From: an uncultured Colwellia sp.
GTDB taxonomy: Bacteria > Pseudomonadota > Gammaproteobacteria > Enterobacterales > Alteromonadaceae
Assembly: GCA_913020705.1 (NCBI GenBank)
Contig: CAJWBY010000217.1
Location: 1 to 6,091 of the forward strand
Direction: 5' to 3'
DNA: 6,091 nucleotides
In this document: piece by piece, positions 1 to 5,528 of the stretch
Layout of the letters: each line of letters begins with the position of its first letter
Numbering within the stretch: the first letter of the stretch is position 1
Program-made: the position numbers and the translations under genes
The notes under the pieces: generated by a model
Database searches by the model: none
Told to the model about the DNA's origin: nothing
Seen by the model: only the letters and a program-made list of their open reading frames with translations

Positions 1-656
1 CGCTTCATTGGAACGTGATGCATTAATTGCTCAAGAATTTTAGGATTATTTACTAATGTTGATGCAAACTTTGTATCTGTTCCGCCTGGTAATAATGCAT
101 TTACGCGAATATTAAACTGAGCACATTCTTTGGCGAATGTTTTCGTCATCGAAATAACAGCAGCCTTAGTAATAGAATAAATCCCTTGATAATCACCAGG
201 AATAACACCATTGATAGATGCAACATTAACAATAGCTCCACCACCACTGTCTTTCATTAATTTAGCGCCGATGGTAGACATGAAAAAATAACCACGAATA
301 TTTACATCAACCGTTTTTTGAAATGCACTCAAATCTGTATCTAATACATGACCAAAATATGGATTGGCAGCAGCATTATTCACTAGAATATCTAACTTTC
401 CGTGCTCTGCTGATATTTGACTGAATATTGATTCAATTTGCTCCATTTCTCCGATATGACAAGCGATTGCCTGTGCACTTCCGCCTTCAGCAATAATGCT
501 GTCTACGACAGTTTGGCAACCTTCAATTTTTCGACTAGATACAATTACATGTGCACCACTTTGTGCTAATAATTTTGCAATTTGCTCACCAATGCCACGA
601 CTCGCGCCAGTAACTAAAGCAACTTTTCCTGTTAAATCAAATAACTTATTAATCAT
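1..656 (-). CDS. SDR-family NAD(P)-dependent oxidoreductase, C-terminus cut by window edge
   Basis: Classical short-chain dehydrogenase/reductase: a cytoplasmic enzyme that interconverts an alcohol and a ketone with NAD(P)(H). I read 218 residues from the ATG at 654-656; the frame stays open to base 1. Visible in order: the Rossmann cofactor loop TGASRGIG (16-23), SSR at 40-42, NNA (93-95), the VNIRG helix with catalytic Asn119, Ser147 in NVAS, and the catalytic pair Tyr160/Lys164 in YSITK, then the PGGTDTKF segment (190-197) after the active site. The tetrad Asn-Ser-Tyr-Lys is complete. Arg20 and Arg42 favour NADP(H), by family rule. Classical members run about 250-255 residues, so some 35 are missing. 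The start is supported by AGGA eight bases upstream. It lies 36 bp downstream of the phosphatase gene on the same strand, so the two are probably co-transcribed. The substrate is unknown; the sequence style recalls dehydrogenases of acyl-CoA or hydroxy-acid clusters such as LvaD, which is inference only. Confidence 0.93.
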   Translation of the reverse strand, partial: MINKLFDLTGKVALVTGASRGIGEQIAKLLAQSGAHVIVSSRKIEGCQTVVDSIIAEGGSAQAIACHIGEMEQIESIFSQISAEHGKLDILVNNAAANPYFGHVLDTDLSAFQKTVDVNIRGYFFMSTIGAKLMKDSGGGAIVNVASINGVIPGDYQGIYSITKAAVISMTKTFAKECAQFNIRVNALLPGGTDTKFASTLVNNPKILEQLMHHVPMK

Positions 657-692
657 TTTAAGTATCCTACTTATTATATTTTTAGTGGTCGA

Positions 693-1412
693 TTATCTAA
701 AAGTGACCCAATCAGCACCCGCAAGTGTTAAGTGGCCATAATTATTGAGGTAGTCTATGTTCAGACTATCACCAGAACAGAGTAGTTTTGTGACACTGGT
801 ATTTCGTAATTGTTGGTTAACAACTAATGCTTTTTCGTTAGATAATCCTAAGATATGTTGGATGATCACAGCGATAACGCCACCAGATGTAAAAATACAA
901 ATGTCTTTTGTGCGTTTTTTCTTTAATCGGCTTTTAGCTGACAGCTCTTGATGTATTACATCTTGTAACGAACTGATACAGCGACTTTGGAATTGAGGCC
1001 AGCTTTCTTTATAGTCTTTGTCATTCTTGCCGCATGTCCAGTGTTCAAGAGCTTTTGCAAATTCTTTTTGGAATATTTTATTAGCACCCGGCTGATTACC
1101 AACGGTAGCCGCCATATCAGCAAAATTTTTCCATCGAGCATCATAACAAGTGAGTAGATCAACATGGTTAAACTCGTTAAAACCAGAATGTATAGTTACA
1201 GAAGGTTCTTTGCTTTGGTAACCTAATAAAAAATGTTCAAGGGTTTGTCCGTGACGCAATAAATCACCGGAATAAATTTTTTCAGGTGTAGGTAATGATT
1301 GCCAATATTTACCTAATAGCTCTGATTGCTCAGTGCCTTTATTTGACAGTTGATCGTAATCAGCTTTTCCAAAAGATGCCTGTCCGTGACGGATAAGATA
1401 AATAGCAGCCAT
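693..1412 (-). CDS. Histidine phosphatase (phosphoglycerate mutase-like) family protein with altered second catalytic site
   Basis: A 239-residue protein of the phosphoglycerate mutase/histidine phosphatase fold, no signal peptide, so cytoplasmic. The N-terminal motif is LIRHGQASFG with Arg8 and the phospho-acceptor His9. The second phosphate-pocket Arg is Arg53 in LLRHGQT, and Glu80 in GFNEFNH fits the general acid. The usual second His (the SHGG or THGG motif) is replaced: residues 173-178 read IFTSGG, with Ser176 at that place. From memory, a subfamily of such proteins encoded near SDR, kinase-like and acyl-CoA dehydrogenase genes shares this TSGG form, so it is probably not decay. I start at the ATG at 1410-1412 (MAAIYLIRHG) rather than the in-frame TTG seven codons earlier, because family members begin a few residues before the RHG motif. 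The ribosome site is not canonical: a run of five G about nine bases upstream. It is first in the operon with the SDR. Its substrate, and whether it is active, are unknown. Confidence 0.9.
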   Translation of the reverse strand: MAAIYLIRHGQASFGKADYDQLSNKGTEQSELLGKYWQSLPTPEKIYSGDLLRHGQTLEHFLLGYQSKEPSVTIHSGFNEFNHVDLLTCYDARWKNFADMAATVGNQPGANKIFQKEFAKALEHWTCGKNDKDYKESWPQFQSRCISSLQDVIHQELSAKSRLKKKRTKDICIFTSGGVIAVIIQHILGLSNEKALVVNQQLRNTSVTKLLCSGDSLNIDYLNNYGHLTLAGADWVTFR

Positions 1413-1737
1413 AAAATTAGGCCCCCAAAACAAAGTGTTGTTGTAATAAATTAAGACACTCTTTTATTATCATTTCTTCGTCACTCACTGTATTTATTTA
1501 GACACCGATTTGATGTTACTTAACCATGCTAAGCGGAACCAACTAATTAAACAAATGAATAGTTCTAATCGACTACTATTATTCTTTTGAATACAGAAAG
1601 CATTGATGGTGTAAATAGTGACTGGTGGACTGAGTAGCTAGTTCCCTAAAGGAATAAAGAACACAAAAGCTTATAAAGCTATGAAGTTGTTATGATAAAT
1701 TTTTAAAATCATTCTAGAAACAACTAATTATTTATAT
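1413..1737. other. Non-coding leader region upstream of the phosphatase-SDR operon
   Basis: No convincing protein gene lies here. The minus-strand promoter of the phosphatase-SDR operon should be in this stretch. A weak candidate is TTAAGT (1523-1518) and TAAATA (1500-1495) with a 17-base spacer, each matching the sigma-70 consensus at only three of six positions, as may be expected of an activator-dependent promoter. A 19-codon reading frame (1473-1417, minus) ends four bases before the phosphatase ATG. The segment at 1519-1595 is a diverged copy of the sequence before the LysR gene and is listed separately. Bases 1600-1737 contain only a small AGCTT-ATA-AAGCT dyad (1668-1680), and I see no function in them. 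Confidence 0.55.
1519..1595. promoter_or_regulatory. Putative operator segment, copy A (upstream of phosphatase-SDR operon)
   Basis: This 77-bp stretch aligns without gaps to 4473-4549 at 55 positions. The longest identical run is AATTAAACAAATGAATA (1545-1561). It carries GAATA at 1557-1561 and a TATTC-TTTT-GAATA dyad (1580-1593), and T1579 and A1591 satisfy the T-N11-A spacing of LysR-type boxes. It lies 107-183 bases before the phosphatase start. Seen: the repeat and the dyad. Inferred: that the divergent LysR protein at 4590 binds here. The alternative is that it is a remnant of an intergenic duplication with no present function. Confidence 0.6.
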
Positions 1738-1773
1738 AAAAAAAGCCTTACAATCAATTATTGTAAGGCTTTT
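1738..1773 (-). terminator. Rho-independent terminator of the TonB-dependent receptor gene
   Basis: A perfect 14-bp inverted repeat (1741-1754 against 1760-1773, arm AAAAGCCTTACAAT) closes a five-base loop. Read on the minus strand it follows the receptor stop codon by 23 bases and ends in seven consecutive U (bases 1744-1738). On the plus strand only four T follow, so it acts mainly for the receptor transcript. It should insulate the receptor from the phosphatase-SDR operon and implies that the latter has its own promoter. Confidence 0.92.
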
Positions 1774-1796
1774 ATAATGTTACTTAAGTATTTTAT

Positions 1797-4244
1797 CTAT
1801 TCAAATTCATAGGAAATACTAACGCCATAAGTCGCTGGCTGATTTGGATAAGCGTTGAAGCTACCTGCTTGAATCGGTGGTGGGAAAGCAGATTGATAAT
1901 ACTCATCATTATTTAAGTTACGAGCCCATATTTGAGCATACCAACCATTATCAAAGTTAAGCCCTGCACTGGCATTAAACGTACTAACTTCACGTGTCAA
2001 CGATTCAGGAACGTTTGATACAAGTTGTACTTCACTTTCATATAAATAATCTGTGCGAATAAAACCGTACATACCATTTTCGAATTCAAAGTTGTAAGTT
2101 AACCCTGCAATAATGCTTTGCTCATGAATGCCTGCAGGCTTTGTACCAGATAAATCTACTGGTCCATCAACATTTTGAGCTCCTACAAATGAATCAAAAA
2201 CAGGGTCAAGAAAAGTACCAGCTAAAGTAATATCTAAGTTTTCCGTTAAGTTATAAATAGAATCAAATTCTATGCCTTGTGTACTTTGCTGACCAGCATT
2301 GGCTAATACAAATCCTGTACCGACAAAAATAGAAGATTGAAATCCTTCAATAGTTTGGTCAAAAACAGTGACATTAAATGCACCGTTTGCAAACTGGGCT
2401 TTCATACCTAATTCATAAACTGTAGCTTCTTCAGGCGACGCATAACGGCCAGCGTAGTTTTGATTTGGTTGTGCTATACCCGCACTTTCAATACCAGCTT
2501 GATCTGCAGTAAACGGACGAGTATCACGAGATAAATTCCATGATGACGCTTTAAATCCTGTAGCTGCTGAAGCAAAAACATTGATATTGCTATTTAGCTC
2601 GTAAGCCAAACGAACAGACCAGGTCATTTTGCTATCTGAAGTATTATCATCTTCAACCAAATTAGGTAATTCAAGCATTGGAGGTAAGAACTGAAAACTT
2701 TTTAATGTTGGAATCGCAGGAGCTAAGCTTGGAATGAAAGGCAATGGTACGCCAAACAAGGTTAAGTCATTGTCTAAGTCAATCGCAGCAAGTGTAGAGT
2801 TATTCTGCTGTTTTACGCTAATTTCTTTCTTATCGTTGTTATATGCAACACCAAGGGTAGCAGTTAAAACATCTGACAAGTGATAATCAAAATTAGCATA
2901 AAGAGAATATGCCTCATTATCTTGTACAAATTGTGTATCAACGACAGTATCAGCTGAAAAGAAGGAACCTGGAGCCAAACCATAAACCCCTTCTACACCA
3001 GCCAACAAACCCGGAGCAGATGCTGAGATTAAGACATCGAAATAATTCCGAATGTCATTGCCAAAGTACACGGCGTCTTCTGCTTTCACTTCCTCTTGAA
3101 AGATATACGTACCTATCATCCAATCTAGTTTATTTGTACCTGTTGATGTAAGGCGAAACTCTTGCGTAAATGTTTCAATTTTTACATCACCGGTTTCGCG
3201 AAGAATATCCAAACTGGTGTAATCAATATCATGTATCCATGTTTGATCGTTATTTCGTAACGCCGTAATTGAAGTAAAAGCAAAACCATCATAATCAACG
3301 TCCACTTGTAGAGATAAACCGCCATCTTCTACTGTATTTCGAGGGTCGATATTTAACGCTGATTTATATCCAAATGCATCATCAGGAGTATTAACAACAC
3401 CACCTAAAAATTGTACTGCACCTGTTGTAGGACCATTAATTACGTCGTCTACAGTACAACAAGCTTCTTCTATTTCACTGTAATCTGCAATAAAGCGTAC
3501 TTTAACACTCTCGCTTGGTTCATATAGAGCTTGAGCGCGAGCATTCCAGCGATCTTTATCATTGACTTTACCTAATCCTACAACGCTATCAGTGTAACCA
3601 TCCCGTGTATTGAAGCCCCCAGATAAACTGAAAGCCAATTCGTCTGTGATGCCATTAGTGATATAACCTTTCATTATGCGTTGGTTGTAATTACCAATGC
3701 CCAATTCAACTTTTCCTTCCATATCGTAAGAAGGTTCCATAGTTCGAACACTGATAACACCTGCTGAGGCATTTTTACCAAACAAGGTACTTTGTGGGCC
3801 ACTGAGCACTTCTATTTGTTGTACTCTTGGTAAATCTCCAATTTGAGCAGCTGCACGAGAACGGTATACACCATCGATAAATACGCCAACTGAAGGTTCG
3901 ATACCTGTATTATTTGTACCATTACCGAAGCCACGAATAGCAAAGTTAGTATTAGTTGAACGCTGCAGAGGTGTAACACGTAATGTTGGTACTAAAGTTT
4001 GTAGATCGTTAATATCTAATACGTTAGCTTTTTCAATGACGTCGCCGCGAACCACTGTAATTGCAATAGGTGTTTCCTGCAAACCGGTAAGGCGTTTAGA
4101 AGCTGTAACCATAATCCGCTCTACATCATCTTCTTTCGCTACTTCATTTTCTTGTGCGTGAATCACTGAAGAGCTTAAAGCACTTAACACAGCCGTAACC
4201 AAAAGCGATCGTTTAAAAGTTTGCGTTGTTAATATTTGTTTCAT
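1797..4244 (-). CDS. TonB-dependent outer-membrane receptor
   Basis: An 815-residue ligand-gated outer-membrane transporter driven by TonB-ExbB-ExbD. Residues 1-30 form a signal peptide (KR, a hydrophobic stretch, probable cleavage after Ala30 in VIHA). A TonB-box-like segment RIMVTASKR follows (43-51). The plug domain spans about 55-167, with FAIRGFG (101-107), GVFIDGVY (120-127) and the VLSGPQSTLFGKNASAGVI block (146-164). The remainder is the 22-strand barrel, with long loops including a Cys-Cys pair (262-263) and a Pro-rich loop near the middle (FGVPLPFIPSLAP). The last residues are SISYEFE: an aromatic at the penultimate place, followed by Glu rather than ending in Phe. Length is normal for the family. 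The start is backed by GGGGAAGG just upstream. The plug style resembles receptors common in sphingomonads and marine gammaproteobacteria whose ligands are mostly unassigned, so I name none. It is transcribed divergently from the LysR gene, which suggests regulation by it, and it has its own terminator. Confidence 0.95.
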   Translation of the reverse strand: MKQILTTQTFKRSLLVTAVLSALSSSVIHAQENEVAKEDDVERIMVTASKRLTGLQETPIAITVVRGDVIEKANVLDINDLQTLVPTLRVTPLQRSTNTNFAIRGFGNGTNNTGIEPSVGVFIDGVYRSRAAAQIGDLPRVQQIEVLSGPQSTLFGKNASAGVISVRTMEPSYDMEGKVELGIGNYNQRIMKGYITNGITDELAFSLSGGFNTRDGYTDSVVGLGKVNDKDRWNARAQALYEPSESVKVRFIADYSEIEEACCTVDDVINGPTTGAVQFLGGVVNTPDDAFGYKSALNIDPRNTVEDGGLSLQVDVDYDGFAFTSITALRNNDQTWIHDIDYTSLDILRETGDVKIETFTQEFRLTSTGTNKLDWMIGTYIFQEEVKAEDAVYFGNDIRNYFDVLISASAPGLLAGVEGVYGLAPGSFFSADTVVDTQFVQDNEAYSLYANFDYHLSDVLTATLGVAYNNDKKEISVKQQNNSTLAAIDLDNDLTLFGVPLPFIPSLAPAIPTLKSFQFLPPMLELPNLVEDDNTSDSKMTWSVRLAYELNSNINVFASAATGFKASSWNLSRDTRPFTADQAGIESAGIAQPNQNYAGRYASPEEATVYELGMKAQFANGAFNVTVFDQTIEGFQSSIFVGTGFVLANAGQQSTQGIEFDSIYNLTENLDITLAGTFLDPVFDSFVGAQNVDGPVDLSGTKPAGIHEQSIIAGLTYNFEFENGMYGFIRTDYLYESEVQLVSNVPESLTREVSTFNASAGLNFDNGWYAQIWARNLNNDEYYQSAFPPPIQAGSFNAYPNQPATYGVSISYEFE

Positions 4245-4259
4245 TTACCTTCCCCGATA

Positions 4260-4275
4260 TTAGTATTAATACTAA
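4260..4275. promoter_or_regulatory. Perfect 16-bp palindrome before the receptor gene
   Basis: TTAGTATTAATACTAA equals its own reverse complement. It sits 16-31 bases upstream of the receptor ATG, just beyond the ribosome site. It could be a repressor operator, or a weak hairpin in the 5' leader with a TTAA loop. It is not a T-N11-A box and differs from the GAATA/TATTC dyads by the LysR gene, so if functional it may belong to another regulator. All but two of its bases are A or T, which raises the chance of coincidence. Confidence 0.4.
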
Positions 4276-4473
4276 AAATATGAATATCAATTAGATACCC
4301 TACTACTCAAATACATTGTTTGAGCATGATTTATTGTTTTAGATTTAATGATTATTTTATAAAACAACCTCATCGTACCAGAACTTTTTGTTCTCAACTA
4401 AGCGTAATACTTATTATCATTATTTCCAGTGTTTATATTGTGTTAATTATTTAACGTACAATATTTACACTGC

Positions 4474-4502
4474 TTGACTATGCTATGGCTAACCTTTAAA
4501 TT
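4474..4502 (+). promoter_or_regulatory. Candidate sigma-70 promoter of the LysR gene
   Basis: TTGACT (4474-4479) matches five of six -35 consensus bases. TAAATT (4497-4502), 17 bases on, matches four of six at -10. Transcription would begin near 4509, giving a leader of about 80 bases that contains the GAATA/TATTC dyads. A regulator bound there would block transcription, which fits autorepression. In copy A the corresponding bases are TTAACC and CTAATT, so the promoter match is weaker there. Confidence 0.45.
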
Positions 4503-4530
4503 AAACAAATGAATAAATCTAATAACAAAC

Positions 4531-4547
4531 TATTCATTTTATGAATA
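4531..4547. promoter_or_regulatory. LysR-type box (T-N11-A dyad)
   Basis: TATTCAT-TTT-ATGAATA is a perfect 7-bp dyad with a three-base centre, and it contains T4533-N11-A4545, the classical LysR recognition layout. It is 43 bases before the LysR start codon. The aligned part of copy A keeps T-N11-A spacing (T1579, A1591), although its dyad core is more compact. Confidence 0.55.
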
Positions 4548-4589
4548 GAATAAAATGCAAATTTTTGGGTAGTTTTAATAAGGAAATAT

Positions 4590-5489
4590 ATGAAAGTCGA
4601 TCTAAATCTGTTTGTTGTATTCGAAGCTATTTACTGTGAAGGAAACATCACCAAAGCCGCATCAGCACTCAATTTATCTCAACCTGCAGTGAGCCATTCT
4701 TTAAGTAAACTTCGCGATCACTTTGATGACCCGCTATTTGTGAGACAGGGCAACGAGATGCGACCTACGGTTGTTGCAAACAATGTTGTTTCTGATGTAC
4801 GTGAAGCTTTGAGACAGTTACAAATATGCTTAGCACAATCAAAGCAATTTGAGCCAATGACTTCCCGAAAAAATTTTACAATCTCTTTGCATGTGGCTTT
4901 AGAAGCTTCTTACTTACCTCCGTTGATACAGAGAATTAAAAAAGAAGCACCATTAGTTGATATACAAAGTAGCCGTCGTGTTAACCGAAGTGAGCTAGAA
5001 AACAAGCTTGCAAGTGGTGATATTGATCTAGCAATAGATACGTTATTGCCCGTCAGTGAAAATATTTTACATACACAATTAGAAGAAGATAAATTAGTTG
5101 TGGTCGCGAGAAAAAATCATCCTGATATTAAAACGACGCTTGATTTAGAGATGTATCTTGATCAAGAACATGTATTAGTATCATCTCGATCCACCGGCCC
5201 AAGTATCGAAGATTTCGAATTAGCGCGTCATGGTTTACAGCGTAAAATAGGGTTGAGGTGCCAACATACATTTTCAGCATGTAGTGTGATTGCGGGTAAT
5301 GATATGTTATTAACAGCAACAGAAACTACAGCAAAAATGTTCGCTAAGCTGCTTGATTTAGCTATTTATCCATTACCTGTAGATTTACCCAAAATTGATA
5401 TGCACTTATATTGGCACACAAATCTTGATTTTGAACCTGCAAATAAATGGTTGCGAAATAAAGTTATACAAGCGACACCGGGGATTTAA
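4590..5489 (+). CDS. LysR-family transcriptional regulator (NodD/NahR-like)
   Basis: A 299-residue DNA-binding regulator of normal family length. The winged helix-turn-helix occupies roughly residues 4-62: ITKAASALNLSQPAVSHSLSKL is its helix-turn-helix core (20-41), and DDPLFVR (46-52) is the wing signature. A linker helix (about 63-90) leads to a periplasmic-binding-protein-like effector domain (about 93-299). The opening MKVDLNLFVVFEAI and the DDPLFVRQG segment resemble the NodD/NahR/PcpR branch, whose known members often sense aromatic or other small organic acids; the effector here is unknown. The start is fixed by AAGGA five bases upstream. It diverges from the receptor gene, the usual position of a LysR regulator relative to its target. 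The dyads before it, and their copy before the phosphatase operon, make those two units its likely targets together with itself. Confidence 0.95.
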   Translation: MKVDLNLFVVFEAIYCEGNITKAASALNLSQPAVSHSLSKLRDHFDDPLFVRQGNEMRPTVVANNVVSDVREALRQLQICLAQSKQFEPMTSRKNFTISLHVALEASYLPPLIQRIKKEAPLVDIQSSRRVNRSELENKLASGDIDLAIDTLLPVSENILHTQLEEDKLVVVARKNHPDIKTTLDLEMYLDQEHVLVSSRSTGPSIEDFELARHGLQRKIGLRCQHTFSACSVIAGNDMLLTATETTAKMFAKLLDLAIYPLPVDLPKIDMHLYWHTNLDFEPANKWLRNKVIQATPGI

Positions 5490-5516
5490 AAGGTGGTGAT
5501 AGGTGACCACCTTTTA
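5487..5516. terminator. Shared terminator between convergent LysR and FadR-like genes
   Basis: An 11-bp inverted repeat (5487-5497 against 5506-5516, core AAAAGGTGGT/ACCACCTTTT) with an eight-base loop. It begins in the LysR stop codon itself. The A and T ends of the arms provide a short T tract in either direction, so it can stop both convergent transcripts. Only 39 bp lie between the two stop codons and no other hairpin is evident there. Confidence 0.85.
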
Positions 5517-5528
5517 GTCATGTGTATT

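Larger units (their letters stand above)
4473..4549. promoter_or_regulatory. Putative operator segment, copy B (receptor-LysR intergenic region)
   Basis: The second copy of the 77-bp segment seen at 1519-1595, in the same orientation. Here the motif ATGAATA occurs three times in alternating direction: 4509-4515, inverted as TATTCAT at 4531-4537, and again at 4541-4547. AAATGAATA (4507-4515) and TATTCATTT (4531-4539) form a perfect 9-bp inverted repeat 15 bases apart. It ends 40 bases before the LysR start and lies 229-305 bases before the receptor start. Paired sites of this kind suit a LysR tetramer that autoregulates and also acts on the divergent gene. Binding itself is inferred. Confidence 0.65.
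4245..4589. other. Divergent intergenic control region between receptor and LysR genes
   Basis: A 345-bp AT-rich region serving both directions. From the receptor side it holds the receptor's ribosome site (4248-4255), a 16-bp palindrome (4260-4275), and a minus-strand TAAAAT hexamer at 4359-4354 that could be a -10 box but has no good -35 partner. From the LysR side it holds the duplicated operator-like segment (4473-4549) with the probable LysR promoter inside it and the LysR ribosome site AAGGA (4580-4584). I see no small gene here. Confidence 0.7.

Noticed and set aside
496..741. Plus-strand reading frame of 81 codons
   Set aside because: It overlaps the SDR and phosphatase genes on the opposite strand, whose motifs are clear; no ribosome site or family resemblance.
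956..1165. Minus-strand reading frame of 69 codons within the phosphatase gene
   Set aside because: It is an alternative frame of the same strand inside a coding sequence with conserved motifs.
1413..1433. TTG-initiated extension of the phosphatase by seven codons
   Set aside because: The ATG at 1410-1412 gives the N-terminus typical of the family, and the extension has no recognisable ribosome site.
1668..1680. AGCTT-ATA-AAGCT hairpin
   Set aside because: Only five base pairs with no T tract or neighbouring signal; likely chance.
2909..3151. Plus-strand reading frame of 80 codons inside the receptor gene
   Set aside because: Antisense to a well-supported barrel domain, with low-complexity composition typical of a shadow frame.
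4406..4424. Fur-box-like sequence (about 14 of 19 matches to GATAATGATAATCATTATC)
   Set aside because: The region is very AT-rich, the match is one-sided (the CATTAT half), and it lies about 160 bases from either start codon. The receptor does not show a recognisable siderophore type, so iron control is not supported.
5128..5319. Minus-strand reading frame of 63 codons within the LysR gene
   Set aside because: Antisense to the LysR effector domain, with no supporting signals.
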